Source of the DNA: an uncultured Bilophila sp.
Lineage (GTDB): Bacteria > Desulfobacterota > Desulfovibrionia > Desulfovibrionales > Desulfovibrionaceae
Assembly: GCA_902373525.1 (NCBI GenBank)
Contig: CABKMN010000044.1
Coordinates: 1-18,292 of the forward strand
Reading direction: 5' to 3'
DNA: 18,292 nt
Of the stretch, positions 1 through 7,536 are shown one piece after another. Made by a program: the position numbers and the translations under genes. Positions within the stretch are counted from its first letter, which is position 1; the number at the start of each line of letters is the position of its first letter. The notes beneath the pieces are model-generated. The model was given only the letters and a program-made list of their open reading frames with translations, was not told the origin of the DNA and searched no databases.

Positions 1-40
1 GGGGAGAGGGGACCTTTCTCCAGAAAGGTCCCCTCTCCCC
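1..40 (-). terminator. Perfect inverted repeat downstream of the ppiD-like gene
   Basis: Positions 1-19 and 22-40 are exact reverse complements around a 2-base centre (realistic loop TCCA). The 19-bp GC-rich stem begins 18 bases past the ppiD-like stop codon on the minus strand. On the plus strand it is followed by a T-rich run at 51-60, so it could also stop transcription entering from the left. Any U-run on the minus side would lie outside the window. The core TTCTCCAGAA is shared with hairpins at 5844-5883 and 8758-8809. Confidence 0.7.
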
Positions 41-58
41 TCCCCGATTCGTTTTTCT

Positions 59-1948
59 TTAATCAGCCAGAATGCTTTCGTTCTTCATTTCGATCTTGGC
101 GCCGTTCCGCAGGAGGGAGAGGAACCCGCGGAACATCTGCTCGCGCTTGGCGTTCAGGACGGCTTCGGTGATCTGGGGTGCGGCGACCTTCCAGTCCTCG
201 TCGCTCGGGGTCACGACTTCGGCCACGCGGGCGATGACGGCCCCGCCGTCGAGGGTGTAGGCCACGGGCAGCCATTCGTTGGGCTTGGCGGCGAAGGCGG
301 CCTTGGCCAGATCGGGGCTGACGCCCAGAGCGCCCAGACGTCCCTGACGGCTGACGGGATCGGTCTTTTGCGCCTTGGCCTGAAGGTCCGCCGGAAGATC
401 GGCGGTAAAGCCCTTGCGGGCCGCCGTGGCGGCTTCGAAGGCGAGGGTACGGGCCTTGTCCTGCTGGAGCCGGGCCTTGATGTCGTCCTTCACGGCCTCA
501 AGAGGCTTCACGGACTGCGGCTTGGACTCGTTCACCTTGGCGACGACGTACCCGGTCTTGGTCACGAAGGGCGTGTCCAGCACCGTGCCGGGCTTGGCGG
601 AGAGCAGGGCGGGCAGGTTTTCTGGCTTGATGCCGGTCATGTCGGACAGCGCGGTGGTGTCGACGAGCCCCGTGGACTTGGGTTCGAGCTTGAGCGGCTC
701 GCCCGCTTCCTTGAGGGTCTTGCCGCCGATGACCGCAAGCTGCACCTGTTCCAGCGCTTCCTGCACCTTGCCCGCGGCTTCGTCCTGCGCGAGACGCAGG
801 CGGATTTGATCCTTCACCTCGTCGAGCGGCTTCTGACCCGCTGCCTTGCGTTCCTCAAGCAGGATGAGGTGCCAGCCGAACTGCGTCTTCACGGGCGCGG
901 AAACCTCGCCGGTCTTGAGCGCAAAGGCGGCCTTGTCGAATTCCGGCACCATCTGGCCGTGCTGGAACCAGCCGAGATCGCCGCCCTGAACCGCGCTGCC
1001 GGGGTCTTCGGACACGTCCTTGGCGACTGCGGCGAAGTCTTCTCCGGCCTTGAGGCGGGCGGCGACGGCTTCGATTTTGGCCTTCGCCTTGGCCTGATCC
1101 TCGGCGGAAGCCTTTTCGTCGACGCGGACGAGGATATGGCGGGCGTGCGCCACTTCGGGCGTGGCGAACTGCGCGGCGTTCTTCTGGTAGAAGTCGGCGA
1201 CGGCGTCGTCACCGATGACCTGACTGGCCGCCAGCGCCTCGGCGCCGATGAGGAGGTACTCCACGTCGGCCTGCGGCGGGACGGTGAAGGCCGTCTGATT
1301 GGCGTCGTAGTAATCCTTGATCTGCGCGTCGTCCACGGCGACCTTGGACGTGAAGTCGCCGACCGGATAGAGCACGTATTCGAGGATGCGGCGTTCGCCT
1401 TCGTAGCGGAACAGATCGCGCACCTCGGCCTCGGGCACGAAGGCCCCGGCGGTGACGTCGGTGCGGAGCTTGTTGATCAGCATGTTGTTGCGGAGCTCGG
1501 CTTCAAAGGTGCCGGGCGTGTTGCGCTGCGCCTTGAGCATGCGGAGGTAGGCTTCGGGATCGAATTTGCCTTCGGCGTTCTGGAAGGCGGGGAAACTTTC
1601 GACGACCTTGCGGAGCTCCACCGGGGTCACGGTCGCGCCCACGCGCTTGGCTTCCTGAATCAGGATGTTTTCGAGAACGAGGTTCTGGATGAGCTGCTGC
1701 TTGAGTTGCATCGCCTTGAGGCCGGCGGCGTCGATGTCGGGATACTGGGCGCGGACCTGCTGCTCAAGCTGCTCGTACTTGCGCTGAAACTCCTGAATGG
1801 TGATGGGTTCCCCGTTCACGGTGAGGATCACCGTGGAAGGGCCGCCCGTCAGGCCGCCGACGCCCCAGAACACGAAGACAAGAATGATGATGCCAAAGGC
1901 AATTTTGACGCCCCACGATTGGGCGTTGGATCGAATGACGTCCAGCAT
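59..1948 (-). CDS. ppiD: Membrane-anchored SurA/PpiD-like peptidyl-prolyl isomerase (foldase)
   Basis: 629 residues, close to E. coli PpiD in length and layout. A short cytoplasmic N-terminus is followed by one membrane segment (about residues 13-34), then a SurA-type N-terminal chaperone domain (about 38-170). A parvulin rotamase domain follows at about 265-366, with the HARHILV strand (268-274), the GGDLGWF loop (322-328) and the FGWHLILLE end strand (357-365). The rest (about 370-620) looks like a second, degenerate chaperone/parvulin-like region. It should sit in the inner membrane facing the periplasm and help fold exported and outer-membrane proteins, which suits a neighbour porin. The ATG at 1948 has GGAG seven bases upstream. 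It lies 73 bp after the aconitase stop on the same strand and may share its transcript. The name PpiD rests on architecture; a generic SurA N-terminal-domain protein label would fit equally. Confidence 0.85.
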   Translation of the reverse strand: MLDVIRSNAQSWGVKIAFGIIILVFVFWGVGGLTGGPSTVILTVNGEPITIQEFQRKYEQLEQQVRAQYPDIDAAGLKAMQLKQQLIQNLVLENILIQEAKRVGATVTPVELRKVVESFPAFQNAEGKFDPEAYLRMLKAQRNTPGTFEAELRNNMLINKLRTDVTAGAFVPEAEVRDLFRYEGERRILEYVLYPVGDFTSKVAVDDAQIKDYYDANQTAFTVPPQADVEYLLIGAEALAASQVIGDDAVADFYQKNAAQFATPEVAHARHILVRVDEKASAEDQAKAKAKIEAVAARLKAGEDFAAVAKDVSEDPGSAVQGGDLGWFQHGQMVPEFDKAAFALKTGEVSAPVKTQFGWHLILLEERKAAGQKPLDEVKDQIRLRLAQDEAAGKVQEALEQVQLAVIGGKTLKEAGEPLKLEPKSTGLVDTTALSDMTGIKPENLPALLSAKPGTVLDTPFVTKTGYVVAKVNESKPQSVKPLEAVKDDIKARLQQDKARTLAFEAATAARKGFTADLPADLQAKAQKTDPVSRQGRLGALGVSPDLAKAAFAAKPNEWLPVAYTLDGGAVIARVAEVVTPSDEDWKVAAPQITEAVLNAKREQMFRGFLSLLRNGAKIEMKNESILAD

Positions 1949-1974
1949 GACAGCTCCAGGTCAGGGTTTACGGG

Positions 1975-2013
1975 GCCCGGCCCGTGCGCGGCGTCCCGCG
2001 CGGCGGGCCGGGC
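1975..2013 (-). terminator. GC-rich hairpin between aconitase and the ppiD-like gene
   Basis: Outer arms 1975-1984 and 2004-2013 are a perfect 10-bp pair, and inner arms 1986-1991 and 1996-2001 pair over a 4-base loop. It fills the short gap between the two co-directional genes. There is no U-run on the minus-strand side (the next bases read CCGTAAACCC), so it is more likely a partial terminator, an mRNA-stability element or a Rho-aided site than a strong intrinsic terminator. On the plus strand it is followed by TTTT. Confidence 0.45.
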
Positions 2014-2021
2014 TCCGGCTT

Positions 2022-3956
2022 TTACATTTGTTCTTTGACGGCGTTCAACAGGCCGCCAGACCGGATGATGTCCAGTTCGGCAGCCGAGAGATCGTTCTTT
2101 ACAGGAAGAACGCCCACACCCGCAATCTCAATGTTCGTGACCCCGCCGGGCGTGATCTCGTTGAGCGGGATACGGATGTCGGCTCCCTGAACGACCTTAG
2201 CATAGTCTTCCCTGTTCACGAAGACCAGAGGCAGGATGCCGAAATTCACGAGATTGGCGCGGTGGATGCGGGCCATCGACAGGGCGATCACGGCGCGGAT
2301 GCCGAGGTGGCGGGGAGCCAGCGCCGCATGCTCGCGGCTGGAGCCCTGCCCGTAGTTCTCGCCCGCCACGATCACGCCGTTGCCGCCCGCTTCGCTGACG
2401 GCGCGGGCGCGCTTCACGAAGTCGGGGTCCACGCGCACGAAGACGTGTTCCGCGATGGCCGGGATGTTGGAGCGCAGGGCGAGGATTTCCGCGCCCGCGG
2501 GCATGATGTGGTCGGTGGTGATGTTGTCTTCGAGACGGATCACGACCTTGGCCTCCATCGTGTCGCCGGAGGCGTCGAGGCGGGGGAAGGTTTCCAGCGC
2601 CACGATGTTCGGCCCGCGCAGGACGTCCACATCGGAACCGTCCTCGGGCGGGAAGACGAACAGGTGCCGGATGGACGGCGGATCGGCGGGCAGTTCCGGC
2701 TTGGCGGGAGGCGTTCCCCACCCGGCGGGGTCGGTGAACGCGCCGTTCAGGGCGGCCTGGGCTGCGGTCAGCGGGCTGACGAGGTAGACCTTGGCGTCCT
2801 TGGTGCCGCTGCGGCCCTCGAAGTTGCGGTTGAACGTGCGGGCGCTCACCCCGGCGGTCACGGGCGCGCCGCCGGAACCGATGCACGGGCCGCAGGAACA
2901 TTCGAGCAGGCGCGCGCCGGAGCTGATGATGGGTTCGAGCAGCCCTTCCTGCGCCAACATGGTGAGCACCTGCTTGGAGCCGGGGGAAATCATGGTGTCG
3001 GTGCCGGGGTTGACCCGGTGTCCGGCGAGGATGTGCGCCACCAGCTTGAGGTCGGCGTAGGAGGAATTCGTACAGGAGCCGATGCAGACCTGTTCCACGG
3101 GCAGACCGTCGAGGTCGGCCACGGGCACCACGCGGTCGGGCATGTGCGGCTGCGCCGCCAGCGGGACCAGCGTGGAGAGGTCGATGGTCTCCTCTTCGTC
3201 ATATGTGGCGTCGGCGTCGGGGCCGAGTTCCTTCCAGTCGGCCTCGCGGCCCATCGCCTTGAGGAAGGCGCGGGTCACGCCGTCGGAGGGGAAGAGGGTG
3301 CCGGTGGCGCCGAGTTCCGCGCCCATGTTGGCGATGGTGGCGCGTTCGGGCACGGACAGGGCGGCGACGCCGGGTCCGCAGTATTCGAAGACGCGGCCCA
3401 CGCCGCCCTTCACGGTGCGGCGGCGGAGCAGTTCGAGGATGACGTCCTTGGCGGAGGCCCAGCCGGTGAGCGCGCCGGTCAGGAACACGCGCACGACCTT
3501 GGGCATGGGGATGCTGTAGGGTTCGCCCGCCATCGCCAGCGCGACGGACAGCCCGCCTGCGCCCATCGCCAGCGAACAGATGCCGCCCGCCGTCGGGGTG
3601 TGGCTGTCGGAACCCACGAGGGTCGCGCCGGGTTTGGCGAAGTTTTCAAGATGGAGCTGGTGGCAGATGCCGGTTCCGGGGCCGGAGAACACGCCGCCGA
3701 ATTTCGCCGCCACCGTACGCAGGAAGCGGTGATCGTCGGGATTGCGGAAGTTCATCTGAAGCGTGTTGTGGTCCACGTAGCTCAGGGAAATATCGGTCTT
3801 GACCCGCGGGATGCCCAGCGCTTCGAACTGGAGCCACGCCATGGTGCCGGTGGCGTCCTGAGTCAGCGTCTGGTCGATGTGCAGGCCGATTTCGCTTCCG
3901 GGCGTCATGGTGCCGGAAACAAGGTGACTGGCGATGATTTTTTGCGTGAGGTTCAT
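2022..3956 (-). CDS. Aconitate hydratase, short Aquifex-type
   Basis: Aconitase converts citrate to isocitrate through cis-aconitate in the cytoplasm. The 644-residue chain shows the family signatures: VGSDSHTPTAGG (114-125), CIGSCTNSS (291-299) and CSCGPCIGSGG (353-363), which supply the three cysteine ligands of the 4Fe-4S cluster (C295, C355, C358), and the swivel-domain active-site loop GENYGQGSSREHAA (532-545). It is much shorter than AcnA/AcnB (about 850-900 residues) and fits the putative Aquifex-type aconitase group common in Desulfovibrio. An in-frame ATG exists at 4157, but the 67 residues it would add are low-complexity and unlike aconitase. The ATG at 3956 is chosen because it begins the typical MNLTQKI start and has AAGGGAAA upstream. 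In sulfate reducers the enzyme usually serves the oxidative branch toward 2-oxoglutarate and glutamate; this role is inferred. Confidence 0.95.
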   Translation of the reverse strand: MNLTQKIIASHLVSGTMTPGSEIGLHIDQTLTQDATGTMAWLQFEALGIPRVKTDISLSYVDHNTLQMNFRNPDDHRFLRTVAAKFGGVFSGPGTGICHQLHLENFAKPGATLVGSDSHTPTAGGICSLAMGAGGLSVALAMAGEPYSIPMPKVVRVFLTGALTGWASAKDVILELLRRRTVKGGVGRVFEYCGPGVAALSVPERATIANMGAELGATGTLFPSDGVTRAFLKAMGREADWKELGPDADATYDEEETIDLSTLVPLAAQPHMPDRVVPVADLDGLPVEQVCIGSCTNSSYADLKLVAHILAGHRVNPGTDTMISPGSKQVLTMLAQEGLLEPIISSGARLLECSCGPCIGSGGAPVTAGVSARTFNRNFEGRSGTKDAKVYLVSPLTAAQAALNGAFTDPAGWGTPPAKPELPADPPSIRHLFVFPPEDGSDVDVLRGPNIVALETFPRLDASGDTMEAKVVIRLEDNITTDHIMPAGAEILALRSNIPAIAEHVFVRVDPDFVKRARAVSEAGGNGVIVAGENYGQGSSREHAALAPRHLGIRAVIALSMARIHRANLVNFGILPLVFVNREDYAKVVQGADIRIPLNEITPGGVTNIEIAGVGVLPVKNDLSAAELDIIRSGGLLNAVKEQM

Positions 3957-4032
3957 GTGCTTTCCCTTTTGTCTGGAATGCGTTGGAGCCGCGTGGCGCG
4001 CCCGGAACGGACCGGCCGGCGCGAAAAAAACG

Positions 4033-4061
4033 AATCTACCCGGATAGCTGAACAAAGGCAA
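4033..4061 (-). promoter_or_regulatory. Candidate sigma-70 promoter for aconitase
   Basis: Reading the minus strand, TTGCCT (4061-4056) and TAGATT (4038-4033) are separated by exactly 17 bases. This gives a transcript start near 4026 and a leader of about 70 bases before the ATG at 3956. The -35 box lies inside the palindrome at 4054-4073. This is a match by eye, not an experimental site. Confidence 0.45.
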
Positions 4062-4073
4062 GCAGTTGCCTTT
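4054..4073. promoter_or_regulatory. Palindrome overlapping the aconitase -35 box, possible operator
   Basis: AAAGGCAA (4054-4061) and TTGCCTTT (4066-4073) are perfect inverted copies around a 4-base GCAG centre. Its position over the proposed -35 element is what a repressor site would show. No known regulator motif is recognised here. It could instead be an incidental small hairpin. Confidence 0.4.
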
Positions 4074-4190
4074 CCCGATGCCCGCAACCTCCCGCCGCCT
4101 CTGGCGTTTCGGAGATGGGAGGCCGCCCGTTCCGCGCGGGAGAGGGGAGCCGTTCACGGACGCCGCCGGGACGGGGGCCGTTAGAGGGCT

Positions 4191-4220
4191 TTGAGAATGT
4201 GGTTATAAAACGCGTACAAA
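4191..4220 (+). promoter_or_regulatory. Candidate sigma-70 promoter for the porin
   Basis: TTGAGA (4191-4196) and TACAAA (4215-4220) are 18 bases apart inside a conspicuously AT-rich patch (about 4196-4234) in an otherwise GC-rich gap. A start near 4228 would give a leader of about 130 bases that contains the hairpin at 4267-4293. Alternative -10 boxes such as TTATAA are present nearby, so the exact start is uncertain. Confidence 0.35.
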
Positions 4221-4266
4221 TAATTGAATATTTGCTTCCGTGAGCGAGAATGCCCCTGAGAGCTTC

Positions 4267-4293
4267 ACACCAGCCTTTCGAGGCTCCTGGTGT
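4267..4293 (+). promoter_or_regulatory. Hairpin in the porin leader, terminator-like
   Basis: ACACCAG (4267-4273) pairs with CTGGTGT (4287-4293), and an inner CCT/AGG pair closes a TTCG loop. The 3' arm runs into TTTT (4293-4296). It lies about 65 bases before the porin ATG. It could end a short leader transcript (attenuation), protect the porin mRNA, or end transcripts from upstream. No antiterminator arm was identified. Confidence 0.4.
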
Positions 4294-4357
4294 TTTCGGC
4301 ATGAGGAAGATGCCGGAGATACCTCAACCTTCACAATGAAGAAAGGAGATTTTCGTC

Positions 4358-5830
4358 ATGAAGAGACTCACCACGCTCCTGCTCGCCGCCGGGCTTGTCT
4401 GCTCCGCCTTTTCCGCCGCCAACGCCGCGGACATCAAGGCCAAGGGCATGTGGGACTTCGCTTTTGAGTATACGGACGCTTCGCTCGACAAGAATACGGG
4501 CAGCGACCGTTTCGGAGCCGCCCAGCGTCTCCGCACCCAGATCGACGTGATCGCGTCGGAAAGCCTGAAGGGCGTCGTGTTCTTTGAAATCGGCGACACC
4601 CACTGGGGCAGCGCCGCCGACGGCGCCTCGCTCGGCACGGACGGCAAGGTCGTCGAAGTGCGCTACTCCTACATCGACTGGGCCATCCCGGAAACCGACG
4701 TGCTGGTCCGCATGGGCTTGCAGCCCTTCGTGATGCCGGGCTTCGTGGCCGGGTCCGCCGTGCTTGACGGCGACGGCGCGGGCATCACCATCGGCGGAAA
4801 CTTCACCGAGAACGTGGGCGCGAATCTTTTCTGGCTGCGCGCCGAGAACAACAACACCAACGGCTACAAGGACAAGTGGCACGACGACAAGAACAACGCG
4901 CTGGACTTCGTCGGCCTGACCGTTCCGCTGTCCTTTGACGGCGTGAAGGTGACGCCCTGGGGCATGTACGGGTTCGTCGGCAGCCGCAGCCTTTCCGGCG
5001 ACGCGCAGGGCGACATCGACGACGTGCGCGCCGGTATGCTTCCGGTGCTGCCTTCCGGCACCGATCTGACGACCCTCGAAGGCAACCGCAGCCGCGGCAA
5101 CGCCTGGTGGGCTGGCATCACGGGCGAAATGACCACGTTCAGCCCCTTCCGTCTCGCGGGCGACTTCAACTACGGCTCCGTGGATATGGGCAGCGTCCGT
5201 TCGCTCGGCAGTTTCGACGGCGGCGTGGCGGAAAAGTCCATCGACCTCAAGCGCGCCGGCTGGCTGGCTTCGGCCATCGCGGAATACAAGCTCGACTTCG
5301 GCGTGCCCGGCCTGCTGCTGTGGTACGGCTCCGGCGACAACGACAACCCGTATGACGGTTCCGAACGCATGCCCACCGTGGACGCCAGTTGGACCGGCTC
5401 CAGCTTCGGCTTCGACGGCGGTTACGGCATTTCCTCCGATACCGTGCTCGGCACCAGCCCCGTGGGCACGTGGGGCGTCGCGCTCCGCATGAAGGACATC
5501 TCCTTCATGGAAGACCTGACCCACGCCATTCAGGTCGGGTACTATCGCGGCACCAACAACAAGAACATGCCTGAAAACGCCGGTATGACCACCTTCCACA
5601 CCAGCTACGCCGACGCTTCCGGCATGGTCGGCTCCACCTACCTGACCACCAAGGACGGTGCGTGGGAAGCCACCTTCGACACCGATTATCAGATTTACAA
5701 GGACCTGACCCTTGCCGTCGAGCTCGGCTACATCCACCTCAGCCTCAACGACGGCGTCTGGGGCAACGTGCTCGACAACACCGAACGCAACGCCTACAAG
5801 GCCTCCGTCAACATGCGGTACGCCTTCTAA
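4358..5830 (+). CDS. Outer membrane homotrimeric porin, Desulfovibrio type
   Basis: 490 residues with a classic Sec signal peptide: MKR, a hydrophobic core, and likely signal peptidase I cleavage after ANA at residue 23. The mature part is rich in Gly, Asp, Tyr and Trp with alternating hydrophobic stretches, as in a beta-barrel, and ends in the aromatic outer-membrane signature MRYAF. It resembles the abundant Desulfovibrio porins that form trimers for passive uptake of small hydrophilic solutes. The start is clear: AAAGGAG at 4342-4348, nine bases before the ATG. It stands alone with its own leader and a strong terminator just past the stop, which fits a highly expressed single gene. The exact solute preference cannot be read from the sequence. 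Confidence 0.9.
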   Translation: MKRLTTLLLAAGLVCSAFSAANAADIKAKGMWDFAFEYTDASLDKNTGSDRFGAAQRLRTQIDVIASESLKGVVFFEIGDTHWGSAADGASLGTDGKVVEVRYSYIDWAIPETDVLVRMGLQPFVMPGFVAGSAVLDGDGAGITIGGNFTENVGANLFWLRAENNNTNGYKDKWHDDKNNALDFVGLTVPLSFDGVKVTPWGMYGFVGSRSLSGDAQGDIDDVRAGMLPVLPSGTDLTTLEGNRSRGNAWWAGITGEMTTFSPFRLAGDFNYGSVDMGSVRSLGSFDGGVAEKSIDLKRAGWLASAIAEYKLDFGVPGLLLWYGSGDNDNPYDGSERMPTVDASWTGSSFGFDGGYGISSDTVLGTSPVGTWGVALRMKDISFMEDLTHAIQVGYYRGTNNKNMPENAGMTTFHTSYADASGMVGSTYLTTKDGAWEATFDTDYQIYKDLTLAVELGYIHLSLNDGVWGNVLDNTERNAYKASVNMRYAF

Positions 5831-5843
5831 CGGCGTACCGATT

Positions 5844-5883
5844 GGGGAAGGGAAACCCTTCTGGAGAAGGCTTTCCCCTCCCC
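5844..5883 (+). terminator. Porin terminator, G-rich hairpin family member
   Basis: The inner stem CCTTCT (5857-5862) pairs with AGAAGG (5865-5870). The outer arms 5844-5855 and 5872-5883 pair with one mismatch, making a stem of about 17 bp that begins 13 bases past the porin stop. It is followed by a C-rich tail and CTCTCCTAAG rather than a U-run. In the gene's sense direction it has the same GATTGGGG...TTCTGGAGAA layout as the element after cooH, supporting a shared 3'-end element. Confidence 0.75.
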
Positions 5884-5980
5884 GCCCCCATCCTCTCCTA
5901 AGGGACTTGTCCTGAGCGAACCCTTGTCGGCGGCTTTCCCGGATGTCCGGGGCGGTGTGCGGGGAACGCGGGGGAGGCGC

Positions 5981-5998
5981 CTCTCTCTCTCTCTCTCT
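5981..5998. repeat. (CT)9 dinucleotide repeat
   Basis: Nine uninterrupted CT units lie in the non-coding gap between porin and gpt. This gap (5831-6088) otherwise holds only the two terminators. It is not inside a reading frame or an evident promoter, so a phase-variation role is not supported. Confidence 0.7.
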
Positions 5999-6007
5999 CC
6001 TATGCGA

Positions 6008-6045
6008 AAAACCGGGACAGTCATGCAGCGGACTGTCCCGGTTTT
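6008..6045 (-). terminator. Intrinsic terminator of the lpxI-gpt unit, bidirectional
   Basis: Perfect 15-bp arms 6008-6022 and 6031-6045 surround an 8-base loop. On the minus strand the stem runs into TTTTT, and on the plus strand it ends in TTTTCGTGT, so it can work in both directions. It lies 44 bases past the gpt stop codon and also lies downstream of the convergent porin gene. Confidence 0.9.
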
Positions 6046-6088
6046 CGTGTCTGCGCGGAGATGCGGGGAGGGGGCTTTCCGGAGAGAA

Positions 6089-6571
6089 TCAGTTCTGTTC
6101 CACCAGCGGGGCGGTGTACTGCACCTCGGAATCCCAAGGGAAGAGAATCCACGTATCCTGACTGACTTCGGTGATGAAGGTGTCCACAAGGGGCTTCCCG
6201 GCGGGCTTGGAATAGAGGGTGGCGAAGTGGGCCTTGGGGAGCATGTCGCGGATGATGCGGGCGGTGTTGCCGGTATCCACGAGGTCGTCGATGATCAGCC
6301 AGCCGTCGCCGTCGCCTTCGATGGCCTTGAGGACTTCCTCGCCGCCGGTCTGTTCGCGGCCCTGATAGGTGCAGATGCACAGGGTGTCGACCATGCGGAT
6401 GTTCAGTTCGCGGGCCACGATGGCGGCGGGCACGAGGCCGCCGCGCGCGACGCCGATGATGCCCTTGTACGGTCCCTGTTCCAGCAGACGCCATGCCAGC
6501 GCCTTGGCGTCGCGGTGGAGCTGATCCCAGGTTACGGGATACAGTTTCTGATAACGGTCGGCCTTGCCCAT
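6089..6571 (-). CDS. gpt: Xanthine-guanine phosphoribosyltransferase
   Basis: The enzyme transfers the phosphoribosyl group of PRPP to xanthine, guanine or hypoxanthine to give XMP, GMP or IMP (purine salvage, cytoplasm or inner membrane face). The 160-residue protein closely follows E. coli Gpt (152 residues). It has GVARGGLVPAA (40-50), the PRPP-binding signature WLIIDDLVDTGNTA (91-104), KPAGKPLVD (122-130) and the nucleobase-pocket QDTWILFPWD (138-147). A good ribosome site (AGGGAG) precedes the ATG at 6571. It follows lpxI by 34 bp on the same strand and has its own terminator, so the two are probably cotranscribed. No functional link between purine salvage and lipid A is evident; the pairing looks like simple operon sharing. 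Confidence 0.95.
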   Translation of the reverse strand: MGKADRYQKLYPVTWDQLHRDAKALAWRLLEQGPYKGIIGVARGGLVPAAIVARELNIRMVDTLCICTYQGREQTGGEEVLKAIEGDGDGWLIIDDLVDTGNTARIIRDMLPKAHFATLYSKPAGKPLVDTFITEVSQDTWILFPWDSEVQYTAPLVEQN

Positions 6572-6605
6572 AGGTTCTCCCTGTCAAGTTTGAATCGTGT
6601 GGATT

Positions 6606-7451
6606 TTACTCGGCTTTCGCCTGATGACGCAGTGTTTCGAACGACGCTTCGGTCAGCGCGATGATGCAGAAATCATGCTTGTCGGCGAGGGCCAGCGCCT
6701 CGGCCCTGTCGAAAAAGAGGCTTTTGCCCGCGTCCACGGCGAGGCAGCGGTATCGCTGCTCGATGAGCAGGCGGACGGTTTGCAGTCCGATGGAGGGCAG
6801 GTCCACGCGCTCGTCCTGCCGGGGCTTGAAGCGTTTGATCGCCACGCAGCCCTCGCCGCGCAGTTCGCCGCCGCGTCGCAGGGTGGCGTCCGTGCCTTCG
6901 AGGCATTCCACCGCCACCACCATGCCCTGCTTGACCACGATGCACTGGCCGATGTCGAAACGCCCCAGCGCCTCGGCGATGGGCCAGCCGTATTCGATGT
7001 CCGCCAGCTCTTCGGCTGTGGGGGCCCTGCGGGTCAGGACGCCTTCGGGGCACAGGAGGGAGGTGGACAGTTCGGCGGCCTGAACGATGGTGAAGCCTTC
7101 CTTTTCCAGATCGGCCATGATGGCCCGGAGCAGGGCGTCGTCGCCCTTGCCCCGCAGGGAAAAGAGGATGCGGGCCGCCCGGAAGTCGGGGCGCAGATCG
7201 AGGGCGCGGGGCTTGTTGATGGCTCCGGCCATGCACAGCTTGCGGACGCCGTGCTTGCGGAAGAAGTCGATGACCTTGTCGAACTGCCCGAGGTAGACGG
7301 TGGCGTACGCGTCCGCCAGCGCCTCAAGGCCGGGATCGGTGAAGCCGTGGAAGGCGCAGACGACCACGGTGTGCCCGGCGGCTCTGGCGTCTTCCGCCAC
7401 AAGACGCGGAAACTGTCCGCTGCCTGCGATGATGCCGATGGATTCGCTCAT
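6606..7451 (-). CDS. lpxI: UDP-2,3-diacylglucosamine pyrophosphatase LpxI
   Basis: LpxI hydrolyses UDP-2,3-diacylglucosamine to lipid X and UMP, the lipid A step done by LpxH in enterobacteria. At 281 residues it matches the usual length (about 270-285). Conserved stretches include the N-terminal IGIIAGSGQFPRLVA (5-19), CMAGAINKPRALDL (73-86), LRGKGDDALLRA (99-110), AVECLEGTD (180-188) and the C-terminal DLPSIGLQTV (217-226) and AVDAGKS (238-244). The family was formerly DUF1009. It starts 85 bp after the cooF stop, beyond a strong terminator, so it is probably transcribed separately from the hydrogenase genes from a promoter in the short gap. I could not define that promoter. The ribosome site is weak (AGGGCACGG region). 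Confidence 0.92.
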   Translation of the reverse strand: MSESIGIIAGSGQFPRLVAEDARAAGHTVVVCAFHGFTDPGLEALADAYATVYLGQFDKVIDFFRKHGVRKLCMAGAINKPRALDLRPDFRAARILFSLRGKGDDALLRAIMADLEKEGFTIVQAAELSTSLLCPEGVLTRRAPTAEELADIEYGWPIAEALGRFDIGQCIVVKQGMVVAVECLEGTDATLRRGGELRGEGCVAIKRFKPRQDERVDLPSIGLQTVRLLIEQRYRCLAVDAGKSLFFDRAEALALADKHDFCIIALTEASFETLRHQAKAE

Positions 7452-7483
7452 AATCCGTGCCCTGTACCATACTTGCCCGGTGA

Positions 7484-7516
7484 ATAAAAGCGCGCCGGGA
7501 ACCCGTCCCGGCGCGC
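7484..7516 (-). terminator. Intrinsic terminator at the end of the coo locus
   Basis: Arms 7490-7500 and 7506-7516 form a perfect 11-bp GC stem with a 5-base loop. On the minus strand it is followed directly by TTTTAT. It begins 20 bases past the cooF stop, a textbook Rho-independent terminator, and separates the coo genes from lpxI-gpt. Confidence 0.93.
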
Positions 7517-7536
7517 CGCAGGGGACATCCGGGGAA

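Noticed and set aside
368..2038. Long plus-strand open frame opposite the ppiD-like gene
   Set aside because: Antisense shadow caused by high GC; no ribosome site, Gly/Arg/His/Leu-rich translation, no recognisable domain.
3957..4157. 67-residue N-terminal extension of aconitase from the ATG at 4157
   Set aside because: The extension is not aconitase-like, covers the proposed promoter, and the ATG at 3956 has the better ribosome site and family-typical start.
1797..4184. 795-codon plus-strand frame opposite aconitase
   Set aside because: Antisense shadow; composition His/Gly/Arg-rich, while the minus strand encodes a clear aconitase.
4250..4339. A 29-codon upstream frame in the porin leader (MPLRASHQPF...)
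   Set aside because: No ribosome site before its ATG, it runs straight through the leader hairpin, and the composition is not distinctive. Probably chance.
5981..5998. (CT)9 tract as a phase-variable switch
   Set aside because: It is outside any coding frame and far from any start codon or promoter that I can define.
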